A stretch of 64,000 nt of DNA from Phyto melanocephala (lineage: Eukaryota > Arthropoda > Insecta > Diptera > Rhinophoridae). Below the pieces are notes generated by a model. It was given only the letters and a program-made list of their open reading frames with translations. It searched no databases and was not told the origin of the DNA. A program made the translations under genes and the position numbers. The stretch spans positions 74,242,465 through 74,306,464 of the forward strand of contig OW799236.1 of NCBI GenBank assembly GCA_941918925.1. Direction: 5' to 3'. Positions 24,900 to 35,383 of the stretch are shown here, one piece after another; within the stretch, counting starts at the first letter, position 1; the number at the start of each line of letters is the position of its first letter.

Positions 24900-26195
24900 A
24901 TGTATCGCACGGTTTATCAAAAGGGTTGTTTTACGATTTTTTACAGTGTCGGTGGTCATCCTTTAAACAATTGGGTCATTCATGTACGATTAATGCTGAT
25001 TATCCCCTTTTTACTAAATTTATTTGTGTTGTCATTTTAGAACCAAAATGGCTACGTTAAACGTGTCTTGGATGATGACATCAAATCAATGGTATTGGAA
25101 ATCATGGGCTCAAATGTTTCCACAATGTATATTTCATGTCCACGTGAATCCAAACAGGAATTGGCTATCAAACTGCCTTTTTTAGTTTTGTTGGTAAAAA
25201 ATATGCGAAAATATTTTACATTTGAGGTGCAGGTAAGAATTTAGTCAATCTGATAAATTTAACCGATGCCCCTATTGTCGTTGTTAACTTAACCTAGTTC
25301 GGTCGTCCAAGAATCTACTTAACACTCGCACATATTGATTTCTTTGTTTGTGAAATTAAAATTTTTGCAACTTTACTAACATAAGTTTTATATAAAAGCA
25401 AAAAAATATGTAAAATTAAATAATAAAAGAAAATGTTCAGTTGAGAATGGCGGCAATGCAATATTATAACATCGACCAAATTGTTATACCTATTTATGAA
25501 CCGAAATACCTAGGGCTATTATTTCTTTCAGAATTCTAGATATATTTCTACAGATAAAATATGCAATTAATCAACTATATAAAACAATTATAATAATTAA
25601 AGAGCATTTTTGATAAACTCAAAATTATTATTTATTTATTTATTTTATTTATTTATTTATTTAATATCAATACAATGAAAGCCTTCTTGGCCAATAAGAA
25701 ATGTATTGTATTGTAATTATTAAAAACTTATTTACCAAAAACTTTGCATATCCCGTTTCCCTCTAGATTCTCGACGACCAAAATATTTTTCGCCGTTTTC
25801 GCGTGTCTAACTTTCAAAGTAAAACATCCGTAAAACCATTTTGCACTTCTATGCCCATGGGTATGTCACCGGGTTGGAATCAAATCCATTTTAATTTAGC
25901 CGATTTTACGAGGCGAGCATATGGAACTAATTATATGGAAACTGTGCGACTACAAGTTCATGCGAATGTACGAATACGACGAATCTACTTTACTGATCGT
26001 TTGTACCAGGAACATGAACTGCCCAACGAATATCGTTTAATACAACAACCGAAAATTAAGCGTTCCATTAATTGGCGCATACCAGCAGCCAGGCCACCTT
26101 CACCCCTGTCACAGCGTTTAAAAGAAAGTGCAATTACAAGTACAGTCGATGCTAATAGTGAGGGTGATGCCAAAGAGTTGTCGGAAAAAAATTAA
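24900..26195 (+). CDS. CFAP20/Bug22-like ciliary protein with C-terminal extension
   Basis: Three exons, 24900-24983, 25041-25232 and 25767-26195, all in phase 0, encode 234 aa. The first exon ([19 protein letters not shown]) aligns without gaps to the CFAP20 N-terminus, and its 57-bp intron explains why the frame looks broken. Diagnostic later blocks are [40 protein letters not shown] and [25 protein letters not shown]20 (Drosophila Bug22) is a microtubule inner protein of cilia and sperm axonemes and is normally about 193 aa and almost invariant from algae to humans. This copy is clearly more diverged and has about 40 extra residues, rich in P, S and E, at the C-terminus. That suggests a paralogue, perhaps used in sperm (inference). 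Its poly(A) signal AATAAA at 26203 lies just before the convergent EMC3 gene. Confidence 0.9.
25640..25725 (-). repeat. Possible LINE 3' tail in an intron of the CFAP20-like gene
   Basis: On the minus strand a TACAATACATTTCTTATTGG stretch leads through GGCTTTCATTGTATT into a run of AAATAAAT units, the style of a LINE 3' end with a simple repeat tail. No coding part remains. It lies in intron 2. Confidence 0.35.
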
Positions 26196-26410
26196 CAATT
26201 TTAATAAATATATCTTTTATTGTTATATTTTTTTTTTTCATAATAAAACAAAATTTTTTACACTTTTATTTTCCAAGTTTCATTTTTTTGCTTATTCTTT
26301 ATAGATTTATTTACTTTGTCAAAGAAACATACATAAAAACTCAACTTAAAGTGCAAGTAAATTATATTAATGACTATGTATAGGTACTACACAAAAAAAG
26401 TAAAATTAAA

Positions 26411-27237
26411 CTATTGTCTAACGCTATTCTCCTGGGCAGTGGGCAGAGTACCGCCAGCAGCCATTTGTAGCAAATCATTGTCTACATTTTTTAAGGCATT
26501 TTGATATTCAGTAATTTCTAAAGCCTCCCATTCGGCTTTAAAAGCAGCCTTAGGGTCTTGTGGCATAGTCATAGCGGCACCAGTCATAGCATCAGCTTGA
26601 GCTTGCGTCTGATCGGCTTGGTTGTTTTCACCCAATACTAGAGTGTAAATAGATCTTAAGCCAAAAACATTTAAAAAATACCATGATGCTGAGGATACCC
26701 ATGCAGCATCTAAGGAGGCCAATTCCACACCTCTTTGCAACATTGGCTTAAATCTTAAAGTCAAGGGAAAAGGAACTTTGGTTGTAACAAAACCTGAAAA
26801 CATCCAATTAATCCAACCACCTATGACTACCATCGGCAACACATTAATAAAATTGCCCTTTAACATGTCCGTTAGCATAGCAGTCGAGTTTTGTGCCACT
26901 GGTGCTCTTTTTTGAGTCTTAAAGTAACCAGTTTCCTCATTATTGAAAAAATTCTTACGCATGGCAAAGGAATGGGCGGTCAAATATTTACCGTTCTCTC
27001 GCAACAAACGCGCCCTTATCATAGCTTGACTGTAACACAAAAATATTTAATATAAAAGTAAACTTTGCATATTAATAGTTCAACCTACCTGTCTTGTATT
27101 TGGGTAATTTCGGCCTTTTTCTGTGATGATATCAGTATGGACACATAGTGTCGTAAAATACCAATGAAAAACGCAATTAAAACGATGGGCAAAAATACCC
27201 ACACTCTTATATTCGGATCAATTAATAACTCTGTCAT
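26411..27237 (-). CDS. EMC3: ER membrane protein complex subunit 3 (EMC3)
   Basis: Exon 1 (27237-27089) and exon 2 (27029-26411) join across a 59-bp intron to give 255 aa; human EMC3 is 261 aa. The N-terminus [20 protein letters not shown] holds the first membrane segment. Further hydrophobic segments are [20 protein letters not shown] and [20 protein letters not shown], with [19 protein letters not shown] between them, a block conserved in the family. EMC3 belongs to the YidC/Oxa1/Get1 group and forms, with EMC6, the membrane groove through which EMC inserts tail-anchored and multipass proteins. The C-terminal tail is cytosolic and Gln/Ala-rich. The gene converges with the CFAP20-like gene; only about 215 bp separate the two stop codons. 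A minus-strand poly(A) signal is visible at 26311-26306. Confidence 0.95.
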
Positions 27238-27371
27238 TGTTTTTAGTTATATTTTAAACAATTATAATATTATTTTCCTATTTTTTGCTCAAATAATATA
27301 TTTTCTTTACTACAATACAATTAATAAAACAGTAAAAAAATCTGTCAAATCACTATAGACAATCATTCACA

Positions 27372-28864
27372 ATAACACGTAAGAGCAATATATTCGGCTG
27401 TGCCGAATCTTTTATAGCCACCACCAATTTTGTGAACATATAAAGCACAATATATATTATTTTGTTAATCGCTATGGAATAATCTTTTTTTTAAAAAAAT
27501 ATGTATCACTTTCTTAATAGAGGGTGGTTAAATTTAAAGGGCCCATGTTGAAGGTCAACTACACCTAGACGTCAAATTTGTTTTCTGCATTTCATTTCAA
27601 ATCATATCAAAATGCATTTTCTTTTAGCCGATATTTTATTCCATACATAATTGAACCACACAGATATTATCATTGTAAAAAGAAATGATAATAATTTCCT
27701 AAATAATTTGTGTTTAATTAAAAATAAACATCGGCCCTTAAAATTTAACTACCATTTAAAACTTCGATATTTTAGTAAAATGTTTTCGTAAATTTAGTCT
27801 TTCAATGAAAGTGGGCGTAAAAGTAGGCGTGCCAATAAAGTTTTTGCTAATAAATACAACTTAGATATTTCAATATATTCCTTTATCTTTCCAAAAACTT
27901 TGTCAATAGATAAATTACATGAATTTAAGGTAAACCATTATATGGAAGGTAGGCGTTAAAGTGGGCGTGCCACCCAAATTTTTTTGGCATAACAATTACA
28001 TTGATTAGAAGGATATATGTAGCAAACTTCATCATCATACCTCTAATATTATCGGTTTTATGAACTTTTAAATTTCATTAACGGTAGATAACGTGAAAAG
28101 TGGGCGTTATAGTAGGCGTGTCAAAGTTATTTCTGCTAATGAATACAACTTAGATATTTCAATATATTTCCTTTATTATTCCGAAATCTTTATTCATTGA
28201 GAAATTTTATGAATTTGAGATAAAGCATTATATGGAAGGTCGTGTCACATTGATTTTCCGTTACAACAAAGTCTCTCACCAAAAAGCAAAGTGTGCAAAA
28301 TTTCAAAATCGTACATCTTATTTTGTCCGTTATATTAGGTTTTAAATTTTAAATATACTGAAAAATACACTGCGCGGTATAAATTTTCGTACATTTTGAT
28401 CTATAACTCCTTTCGGAATGCATAGACTTAAGAAATATTTGGGGAGAAATATTGTTTTGACTCGAGAAATATATATTCGAAGTTTCATTACTGTATGTTA
28501 ATGCGTTTGGACACAATTTTATTCGATGTTCGAAGGACACGGTTTTTTCGACCTACTCTTGCATTATGCGCTATAACTTTCTTCCTAATATTCCGAGTAA
28601 GCCCATTTTAAATACCTTGTCTATAAATCTTGTTTATAAGAAAGATTATGGCAAAATTTGAGTCCCCTAGCTTTTTCGGTGCGACCTCTATCAGTGCTTT
28701 CAACAGACTGACAGACGGACGGATATAGCTAGATCGTCATCAAATCAAACCCCGATTCAAAATATACATATATACTTTATGGGGTCTAAAATAGATATTT
28801 CAATGTGCTACAAACGGAATGACAAAATTAATATACCACTCCATTTTTTTGGTGGCGGGTATAA
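27372..28864 (+). repeat. Mini-me-like element, subfamily 2, carrying a mariner insertion
   Basis: It starts ACACGTAAGAGCAATATTCG with the hairpin ATTCGGCTGTGCCGAAT, followed by CACCACCAATTTTGTG. It has repeated GTGGGCGTAAAAGTAGGCGT words, the GACAGACGGACGG run, TTTATGGGGTCTAAAAT and the end GGTGGCGGGTATAA. A short mariner relic interrupts it at 27521-27755 at the same internal position as in the copy at 32.4 kb. Confidence 0.85.
27521..27755. mobile_element. Internally deleted mariner nested in the mini-me copy
   Basis: AGGGTGGTTAAATTTAAAGG at the left and its inverse (CCTTAAAATTTAACTACCA) at the right bound about 235 bp. No transposase remains. Its TIR matches those at 32540-33154 and 57609-57998. 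Confidence 0.75.
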
Positions 28865-28920
28865 TAATTATAAGATTAAGTAACAGTAAGTATCAGCTAG
28901 TTTCGGTTTTTACTTATATC

Positions 28921-29128
28921 CAAGGCATACTTATTCATCAGGTACTCTTGATTCGTCAGCTGATTTTTTTTTTTATTACTTATTTTTAATTTCAGCTGTC
29001 ATAATACATAAATAAAAAACAATTTCCTCTCTTTTCTAATTAATTTCAAATGTCAAACTTCATATATAAAAAATATAAACAAAAAATTCTCACCGAACTG
29101 CAATTACCTGATGAATAAATATGCCTTG
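28921..29128. repeat. MITE of the CAAGGCATA family, perfect 8-bp duplication
   Basis: The 208-bp element runs from CAAGGCATAC to ATGCCTTG and is flanked by CTTATATC at 28913-28920 and 29129-29136. It is an inverted, closely related copy of the element at 21041-21249; the interior words GACGAATCAAGAGTACCTGA and CAAATGTCAAACTTC are shared. Confidence 0.85.
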
Positions 29129-29147
29129 CTTATATCTATTACAAAAC

Positions 29148-29310
29148 TAAGAGCGCTATATTCGGCCGTGCCAAATCTTATATACCCATCACAACGTGTA
29201 GTCATGCAAGGTATATTTACTCCATTCCGTTTGTAATTTCCACAATTTTCATTTCCGATTCTATAAAGTATATATATTCTGAAAGCTTATGAATAGAGGA
29301 CTTATTGACT
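29148..29310. repeat. Chimeric mini-me fragment (two ends joined head to tail)
   Basis: The first part is a plus-oriented head (AAGAGCGCTATATTCGGCCG to AGTCATGCAAGG). It switches at about 29208 into the opposite end in reverse (CATTCCGTTTGTAATTTCC to GCTTATGAATAGAGGA). Both ends now point inward with the middle deleted. Confidence 0.65.
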
Positions 29311-29712
29311 TATTAAACGTTTCTTTATAGATAAAAATTACATATAATACATAACAAGTTAAGAAAATATTGCAGAGATCTGATAAAAATATATATGTAA
29401 ATATAATATAGATCGTACTGAACAATAAATAATACATAAATAATATTTTTTAAATAAATCTTTTATTTCTCATATAAAAGAAATTAAAAATAATTAACAA
29501 TTCCTTAACATATTAGATTTTTGGATATTCTAGTAAGAAATATCTTTAATTCCCTCAGCAAAGAATTCCAAATTTTCGATACCAGAATTTGAAACAATTA
29601 CTCAAAAGCGTTCAAATGTCTAGTTGGAAAAATTATCTGCAGATTTTGTAGTTGAACGAGAAAAATTGAATTCATGTTTTAGAATAGATTTATGTTTATT
29701 TTTATATTTATA

Positions 29713-30300
29713 CTAGCTGACACGGCGAACTTCGTATCGCCCCATAATCAACATCATTCCGCGTTTCACGTTGCTCATCAGTTTGACTTGCTCTTGTATT
29801 TCTTTGACTTGCAGCATTACGGGTTCTGCGACTTAAGTTTGTATGTCTAATTGCCGGCATTTTTAGAAACAAAAATTCAACTGAAATTAAAAAAAAACTA
29901 TAGTACCTATTCTTTTGTAAAAGTATCAAAATGGTCAATCAAAAGTTTCCAACACTATATTAATTTGACACACAGTACAAATTATCCTGTAGAAACCAAT
30001 GTGAAAAGTACACTAAGAAATGGTAAATGAATTATGTAGGTATTTTGTTATTATAACTCCGATTACAGACCAACTCCGACCGATGTATTTGCAAATAGCA
30101 TGTAAACTACTTTTCTTTGTTTTAATGTCAACTACGTGAATATTACTGCCAGTGACACATTTTTATTATTATTTTCTTACATAAGAACCTTCTCCTAATA
30201 ATAACAAATACAACAAAAAAAGAATTAGTGAAATCGGTCCAGCCATTCACGCGTGATGCCGTGACCAAGGGAAAAAGGGATTCATTTATATATATATAGA
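29713..30300 (-). mobile_element. Non-autonomous Helitron of a second family
   Basis: On the minus strand it starts TCTATATATATATAAATGAA and ends CGAAGTTCGCCGTGTCAGCTAG. A CGAA-G-TTCG hairpin stands 13 bases before the CTAG, and A (5') and T (3') flank it. The 588 bp contain only a chance frame near 29710-29940. It lies between the EMC3 and Dpy-30 genes. Confidence 0.82.
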
Positions 30301-30757
30301 TATTCCCAGTTTTATATCCTGAGAATATCTTACCACAGTATTTAAATAAAAATATTGCAACAACGTAAATGCTGATTTCTTTTTTCCATTTTCTATTTTA
30401 CTTGTTTCTCTTGCTAAATAATAGCTTATACGGGATTTTTTGTTCGGTTAAATTATAATCAAAAATCAGTTACAGGGAAAAAGTTACCGACGACAAACTA
30501 TTGTGAATATAAATACCCCCATTAATTCTACGCTTTGTTTACACTAACATTGGTTTTATGTTTTGCGTGTGTGTGTAGAAAATCGAATATTACTGTCAAA
30601 AATCCAATTGAAAGCGGCAATTTTTATCGAAAGAATTCTAATTTTTTATAGTTTATTGGAAGTTTTTTTTGCTAAGAAAGAGGTTTAAAAAGGTATTTTT
30701 TTTAAAACTATTCTAAAAATATATATGATTTACATAATTTTTATTTACCAAAGCGCT

Positions 30758-31069
30758 ATGGATAAACCTGATGATGGACAAAATCAGAACCCTGTTCCTC
30801 CAGCAGAACCGGCACAAAACAATTTACAAACAAATGCTAATAACAATTTAAATCAAACAACAAACGCTGTGCAACAGTGCAAAAAGCCAAGAAATGATTT
30901 AAATTCTCTACCTACACGACAATATCTTGATCAGACAGTGGCTCCTATACTTTTGCACGGATTGCAAACTTTGGCACGTGAACGACCACCAGATCCAATT
31001 AGTTTTTTGGCTTCATATCTGCTTAAGAATAAGAATCGTTGCGAAGAAGCCATACCAGAGAATGTATAA
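30758..31069 (+). CDS. Dpy-30-like protein
   Basis: A single exon encodes 103 aa. The first 45 residues are Asn/Gln/Pro-rich and probably disordered. Residues 51-92 are the Dpy-30 dimerisation motif: [20 protein letters not shown], then [20 protein letters not shown], two helices that form an X-type four-helix bundle in a dimer. DPY30 is a core subunit of COMPASS/MLL histone H3K4 methyltransferases, and the motif binds an amphipathic helix of ASH2L. Flies carry a general and a testis-biased copy (Dpy-30L1 and L2); I cannot tell which one this is. An in-frame ATG at 30725 would add 11 hydrophobic residues. I prefer 30758 because the family begins with a charged, soluble stretch. A poly(A) signal lies near 31411. 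Confidence 0.9.
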   Translation: MDKPDDGQNQNPVPPAEPAQNNLQTNANNNLNQTTNAVQQCKKPRNDLNSLPTRQYLDQTVAPILLHGLQTLARERPPDPISFLASYLLKNKNRCEEAIPENV

Positions 31070-31620
31070 ATATAATACAAGACGATTTTTGGGAGAAGTG
31101 TGAAGGAAACAGTGTGGCTTACGGCTGGGATTTGCAGATAAAATTTGTGTATTTTTTCCTACCACTACTCTCATTTTATCATAGTTTCTAAGTTCTCCTA
31201 ATATGTTTCAAAATTCTTAGTTGTATAAGATTGAGTTTCATATTTTATTTCCGTGTCTTCAAAATACATACATATATACGTGTATAAACAAGGGGGATTA
31301 GTGAGAAAAACATTGAAAATGGAATTTAAAAAAAAATGTTTTTTTCCTATAAAACCCCTTTTACGTACATATTTATATAATTAATGGACTATGTTTAAAA
31401 ACATGTATGAAATAAATATTATTTAAATAAATATTTAAAAAATGTTTAGATTTGGAATCGTTTTTTTTATTTTTTTTTTTATTGAACTAATAAACTTATG
31501 TAAAGCATTTTCCGGAAGCGATATTTAGCCCGAGGATAGAAATTTGACGTTTTTTGTCTGATCTCGTTGTTGAGTTGTACCAAAGAAAGCAAATCCACAG
31601 AATTGTTCAAAACTGCTTAA

Positions 31621-32171
31621 CACATTCGTTGCCATGGCCAGTTCAAGTTTTTGGTTTATAATGATAAACAATGCGATAATATTGCATAAGAAACACAAAT
31701 TTTTTTTATTAAGGTTGTAATTTGATATTTATGGGTAGTTTTGTGTACTACGAGATATCTCGTAGATGGCACCTGTAAAAGAAAATAACTGGGTCTTACT
31801 AATTTCTTGAGCAGCATAAATATTAGTTTGATCTACTAAATATTTTAAAAAGTTTTCTGTCACTTAACTGGAATGATTACAATAGTATTTCAAATAGTGC
31901 AAACAGAAAACAGAGAAAAAAAGGGAAATCATAACGGTACTAAATTTTCGTCAATAAAATGGCTTCTGCTACGAGTTATCTCGTAGGGTTTCTTTCAATA
32001 GTTTAATCAGACAATTCTCTATGCCAAAACATATTAATGAAGTCAACTCCACTTGCCATTTTAAAATTATATTATGTGTAATAAAATCATAATTACTACG
32101 AGGTATCTCGTAGCTACCCTTATCGATACGGATGTCGACTACGAGATAACTCGTAGTTGGCAGTGAATGCG
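31621..32171. repeat. piggyBac-type MITE with four internal palindromes
   Basis: TTAA at 31617-31620 and 32172-32175 flanks a 551-bp element whose ends are CACATTCGTTGCCA and the inverse of CGCATTCACTGCCA. TTAA duplication is diagnostic of piggyBac-like elements. Inside, the 18-bp palindrome CTACGAGNTANCTCGTAG occurs at 31748-31765, 31969-31986, 32096-32113 and 32139-32156, the last two close to the right end. There is no transposase, so it must be mobilised in trans if it is active. Confidence 0.82.
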
Positions 32172-32395
32172 TTAATAGAAAAGTATTGGGGTTGGTAAAA
32201 AATATTTTACCCAACAAACAACTGAAAAATTTAATTTTTAAGGTTATATGTATATAATGTTAAGCATTAATTTTCTTAACCGTCTAACATTTGTTTGACT
32301 AATACTATTAGGGTGTTTATTATATGTATTTTAAGCAGTTTAAAAGCTATCACTTGGCGGGTTAAACGGTTAACAAAATAAATGCTCCAAATAAA

Positions 32396-34562
32396 ACAAG
32401 TAAGAGCACTATATTCGGCTGTGCCGAATCTTTTATACCCACCACAAATTTTGTGTACATTTAAAGAACAATATTTATTATTTTGTTAATCATTATGGAA
32501 TAATCTCTTTATAATAAAATATTTATCACTTTCTTTGTACAGGGTGGTTAAATTTTAAGGGCCCATGTTGAAGGTGAACTACACCTAGTCTTTAAATTTG
32601 TTTTCTGCATTTCATTTGACATTTCTCAAACTCAAACTTACTCAATTTGATCCGTGGAAAGATACGCAAGTGAGCAACGCTTTAAAGTTATTCCGATTTT
32701 TTAAAAAATGGGCCTTGAAATCAAAATGCATTTTGTGCACTTCGTAATTCTTTTGATCAAAATAATCGTTCAAATTCGTCCACAATCGGGAGAATTGTAA
32801 AAAATATTTAAATTTCTGCAAAACAGGTCTGTATAAAATGTTAGAAAATCTGTGAATGCCTTCTTAGTTCGTTGAATCGGAACCATTGCTAGTTTTTGCG
32901 ATAGTGTGGCAAAAGAGCAGTCAACCTCAACTCATCATCATGCCCAACAATTGAGCATCAACATTGTCATTGAAAATTTGGATCATCAGATAGAGGAGTG
33001 GCGCCAAGGATGGGGGGCCATTTTGCCGATATTTTGTTAAATACATAATTGAACCATACAAATATTATAATTGCAAAAAGAAATACTAATAATATCCTAA
33101 ATAATTTGTGTTTTATTTAAAGTCAACATCGGTCCTTAAAATTTAACCGCCCTTTATAACTTCGATATGCTTCTAAAATGCTTTTGTAAATGTAGTCTCT
33201 TAATGAAAGTGGGCGTAAAGTAGGCGTGTCAATAAAGTTTCTGCTAACAAATTAAAGTTAGATATTTCAATATAGTCCTTTATTTTCCCAAAAACTTTGT
33301 CAATAGAGAAATCACATGAATTTAAGATAAACCGTTATATGGGACGTAGGCGTTAAAGTTGGCGTGTCACCTAAACTTTTTGGCACAACAATAAAATTGA
33401 TTAGAAGGATATACGTAGCAAATTTGATCATCATACCTCTAATTTTGGCGGTTTTATGAGCTTTTAAATTTCATTAACGGTAGATAACGTGAAAAGTGGG
33501 CGTTATAGTAGGCGTGTCAAAGTTGTTTTTGCGAATGAGTACAACTTAGGTGTTTCAATATAACCCTTTATTATTCCAAAGTCATTAGTAGTAGAGAAAT
33601 TATATGAATTTTAGGTAAAACGTTATATGAGAGGTGGGCGTAAAAGTGGGCGTGGCAACTTAATTTTCTACCACAGTAATGACATTGCCTAGGGGGATAT
33701 ACGTATCAAAATTTATCATCATACCTCTAATTTTGGCGGTTTTATGAGCTTTTAAATTTCATTAACGGTATATAACGTGAAAAGTGGGCGTTATAGTAGG
33801 CGTGTCAAAGTTATTTTTGCGAATGAGTACAACTTAGGAGTTTCAATATAGCCCTTTGTTATTCCAAAATCTTTATTAATTGAGAAATTATATGAATTTT
33901 AGTTAAAACGTTATATGGGAGGTGGGCGTAAAAGTGGGCGTGGCACATTGATTTTCCGTTACAAAAAAGCGTCTCACCAAAAAGCAAAGTGTGCAAAATT
34001 TCAGAGTCGTACATCCCATTTTGTTGCTTTTATGACGTTTTTGTTTTTAAATATACCGAAAAATACACTGTGCGGTGTAAATTTTTGTACATTTTGATCG
34101 ATAACTCCTCTCCTAATGCCTAGATTTAGATAATTTTCGGGGAAAAACATTGTTTTTACTCGAGAAATATATATTCGAAGTTTCATGAGTCTACGTTAAT
34201 GCGTTTGGACACAATTCCATTTTATTCAATGTTTGAAGGACACGGTTTTTTCGACCTACTCTTACTTTTCGAGCTATAACTCTCTTCCTAATATTCCGAT
34301 TTATCCCATTTTCAATACCAAACAAACCTTATCTATAAGAAAGATTCTGGCAAAATTTGAGCCCCCTAGCTTTTTCTGTGCGACCTCTATCGTGCTTTCA
34401 ACAGACGGACAGACGGACGGACATAGCTAGATCGTCATCAAATCAAACCCTGATTCAGAATATATATACTTTATGGGGTCTAAAATGGATATTTCGATGT
34501 GTTACAAACGGAATGACAAAATGAATATACCCCCACCATTTTTTTGGTGGCGGGTATAAAAA
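32396..34562 (+). repeat. Long mini-me-like element, subfamily 2, with mariner insertion and internal duplication
   Basis: It opens AACAAGTAAGAGCACTATAT with the CGGCTGTGCCG hairpin and closes GGTGGCGGGTATAA. It contains a mariner relic (32540-33154) and a ~290-bp internal tandem duplication (the ATCATACCTCTAATTTTGGC block near 33427 and again near 33717). The GACAGACGGACGGACATAGC run is at 34404. No protein is encoded. Confidence 0.85.
32540..33154 (+). pseudogene. Mariner relic with N-terminal transposase remnants
   Basis: Ends CAGGGTGGTTAAATTTTAAG and its imperfect inverse (ending CCGCCCTT) are flanked by TA at 32538-32539 and 33155-33156. The reverse-oriented mini-me at 5.1-6.2 kb gives the unoccupied site (CTTTGTATAACTTCG). 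Plus-strand remnants read ERYASEQRFKVIP (near 32655) and DSVAKEQSTSTHHHAQQLS (near 32900), the N-terminal helix-turn-helix part of a mariner transposase. Stops and frameshifts are frequent and the catalytic region is gone. Confidence 0.82.
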
Positions 34563-34740
34563 TATTTGTTGTAAATAAATAATTGATTCGAGAGGTTATT
34601 TATTACTAATTAGACTAACGGCTAAATAGTCTAAAAAAATTTATATATGTATATCTTCTATATTTTTTATGTATGTATGTAAAATCGTTAGCATCGATCT
34701 CAAACTAAAGTTTTTTTTATTAGATAGGTTTCGATACTAT

Positions 34741-35125
34741 GGGCCAATTCAAAGTGGTTGCATATCAGTCGTATTTGTACTATTTCATATTATTTTATGC
34801 ATGCTTAAAATTTTTGTTAGTAATTTCCATACAAAAAAAATAATATGACTTTACACATTTGTTTCCTATGTATAAGAAATTGTTTATGTTATACTTTTAA
34901 CCATACTGTCTCTCAGAGAGAATTTCTTCGCTTCTCACCTCTCAGAGAGAATATTTTCTATTTTCTTCTTTCCTGTATACATACAATTTTTAACAGCGTC
35001 ATCTCTTTGTCTTCTTTCTTGTATTAAATACATAATTTGTTAACAAAAGGTGTTCAAAGTCACTAGTCATATTAATATGAATTATATGATATAGTACAAT
35101 ATGAGAGTCAACTTTGAATTGGCCC
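34741..35125 (+). repeat. GGGCCAATTC MITE, copy 1
   Basis: The 385 bp are bounded by GGGCCAATTCAAAG and its inverse and flanked by TAT on both sides (3-bp duplication). The interior contains two CTCTCAGAGAGAAT words. It is very similar to copies at 40808 and 50495, so the family has moved recently. Superfamily is uncertain; a 3-bp duplication points toward PIF/Harbinger-like elements. Confidence 0.85.
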
Positions 35126-35383
35126 TATATATTATAAACTATTAACAAATACTTTATTAATGAAACAAGACTGTATATATTCTGAAATTAAGCGATATCT
35201 ATCTGAATACAATACAAAAATTTACTTAGACCAGCAATACGATTCAGGTTTGGTTTTTCTTTTATTCATATTTTAAGTTCATTTCTTTATTTTTTTTATT
35301 TCTCAAAATATGTTCGCCATTTTAGCACAAAAAAATTCTTAATAATCCTAAAAAATATTTGAGTATATTGTACTCAATAGCAC

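Noticed and set aside
29708..29938. Short protein frame LSRRTRNAASQRNTR near 29.8 kb
   Set aside because: It lies entirely in a non-autonomous Helitron and runs through its terminal hairpin.
34845..35027. Frame inside the GGGCCAATTC MITE, also seen at 40943
   Set aside because: It repeats only because the MITE repeats; all copies are non-coding by composition and length.
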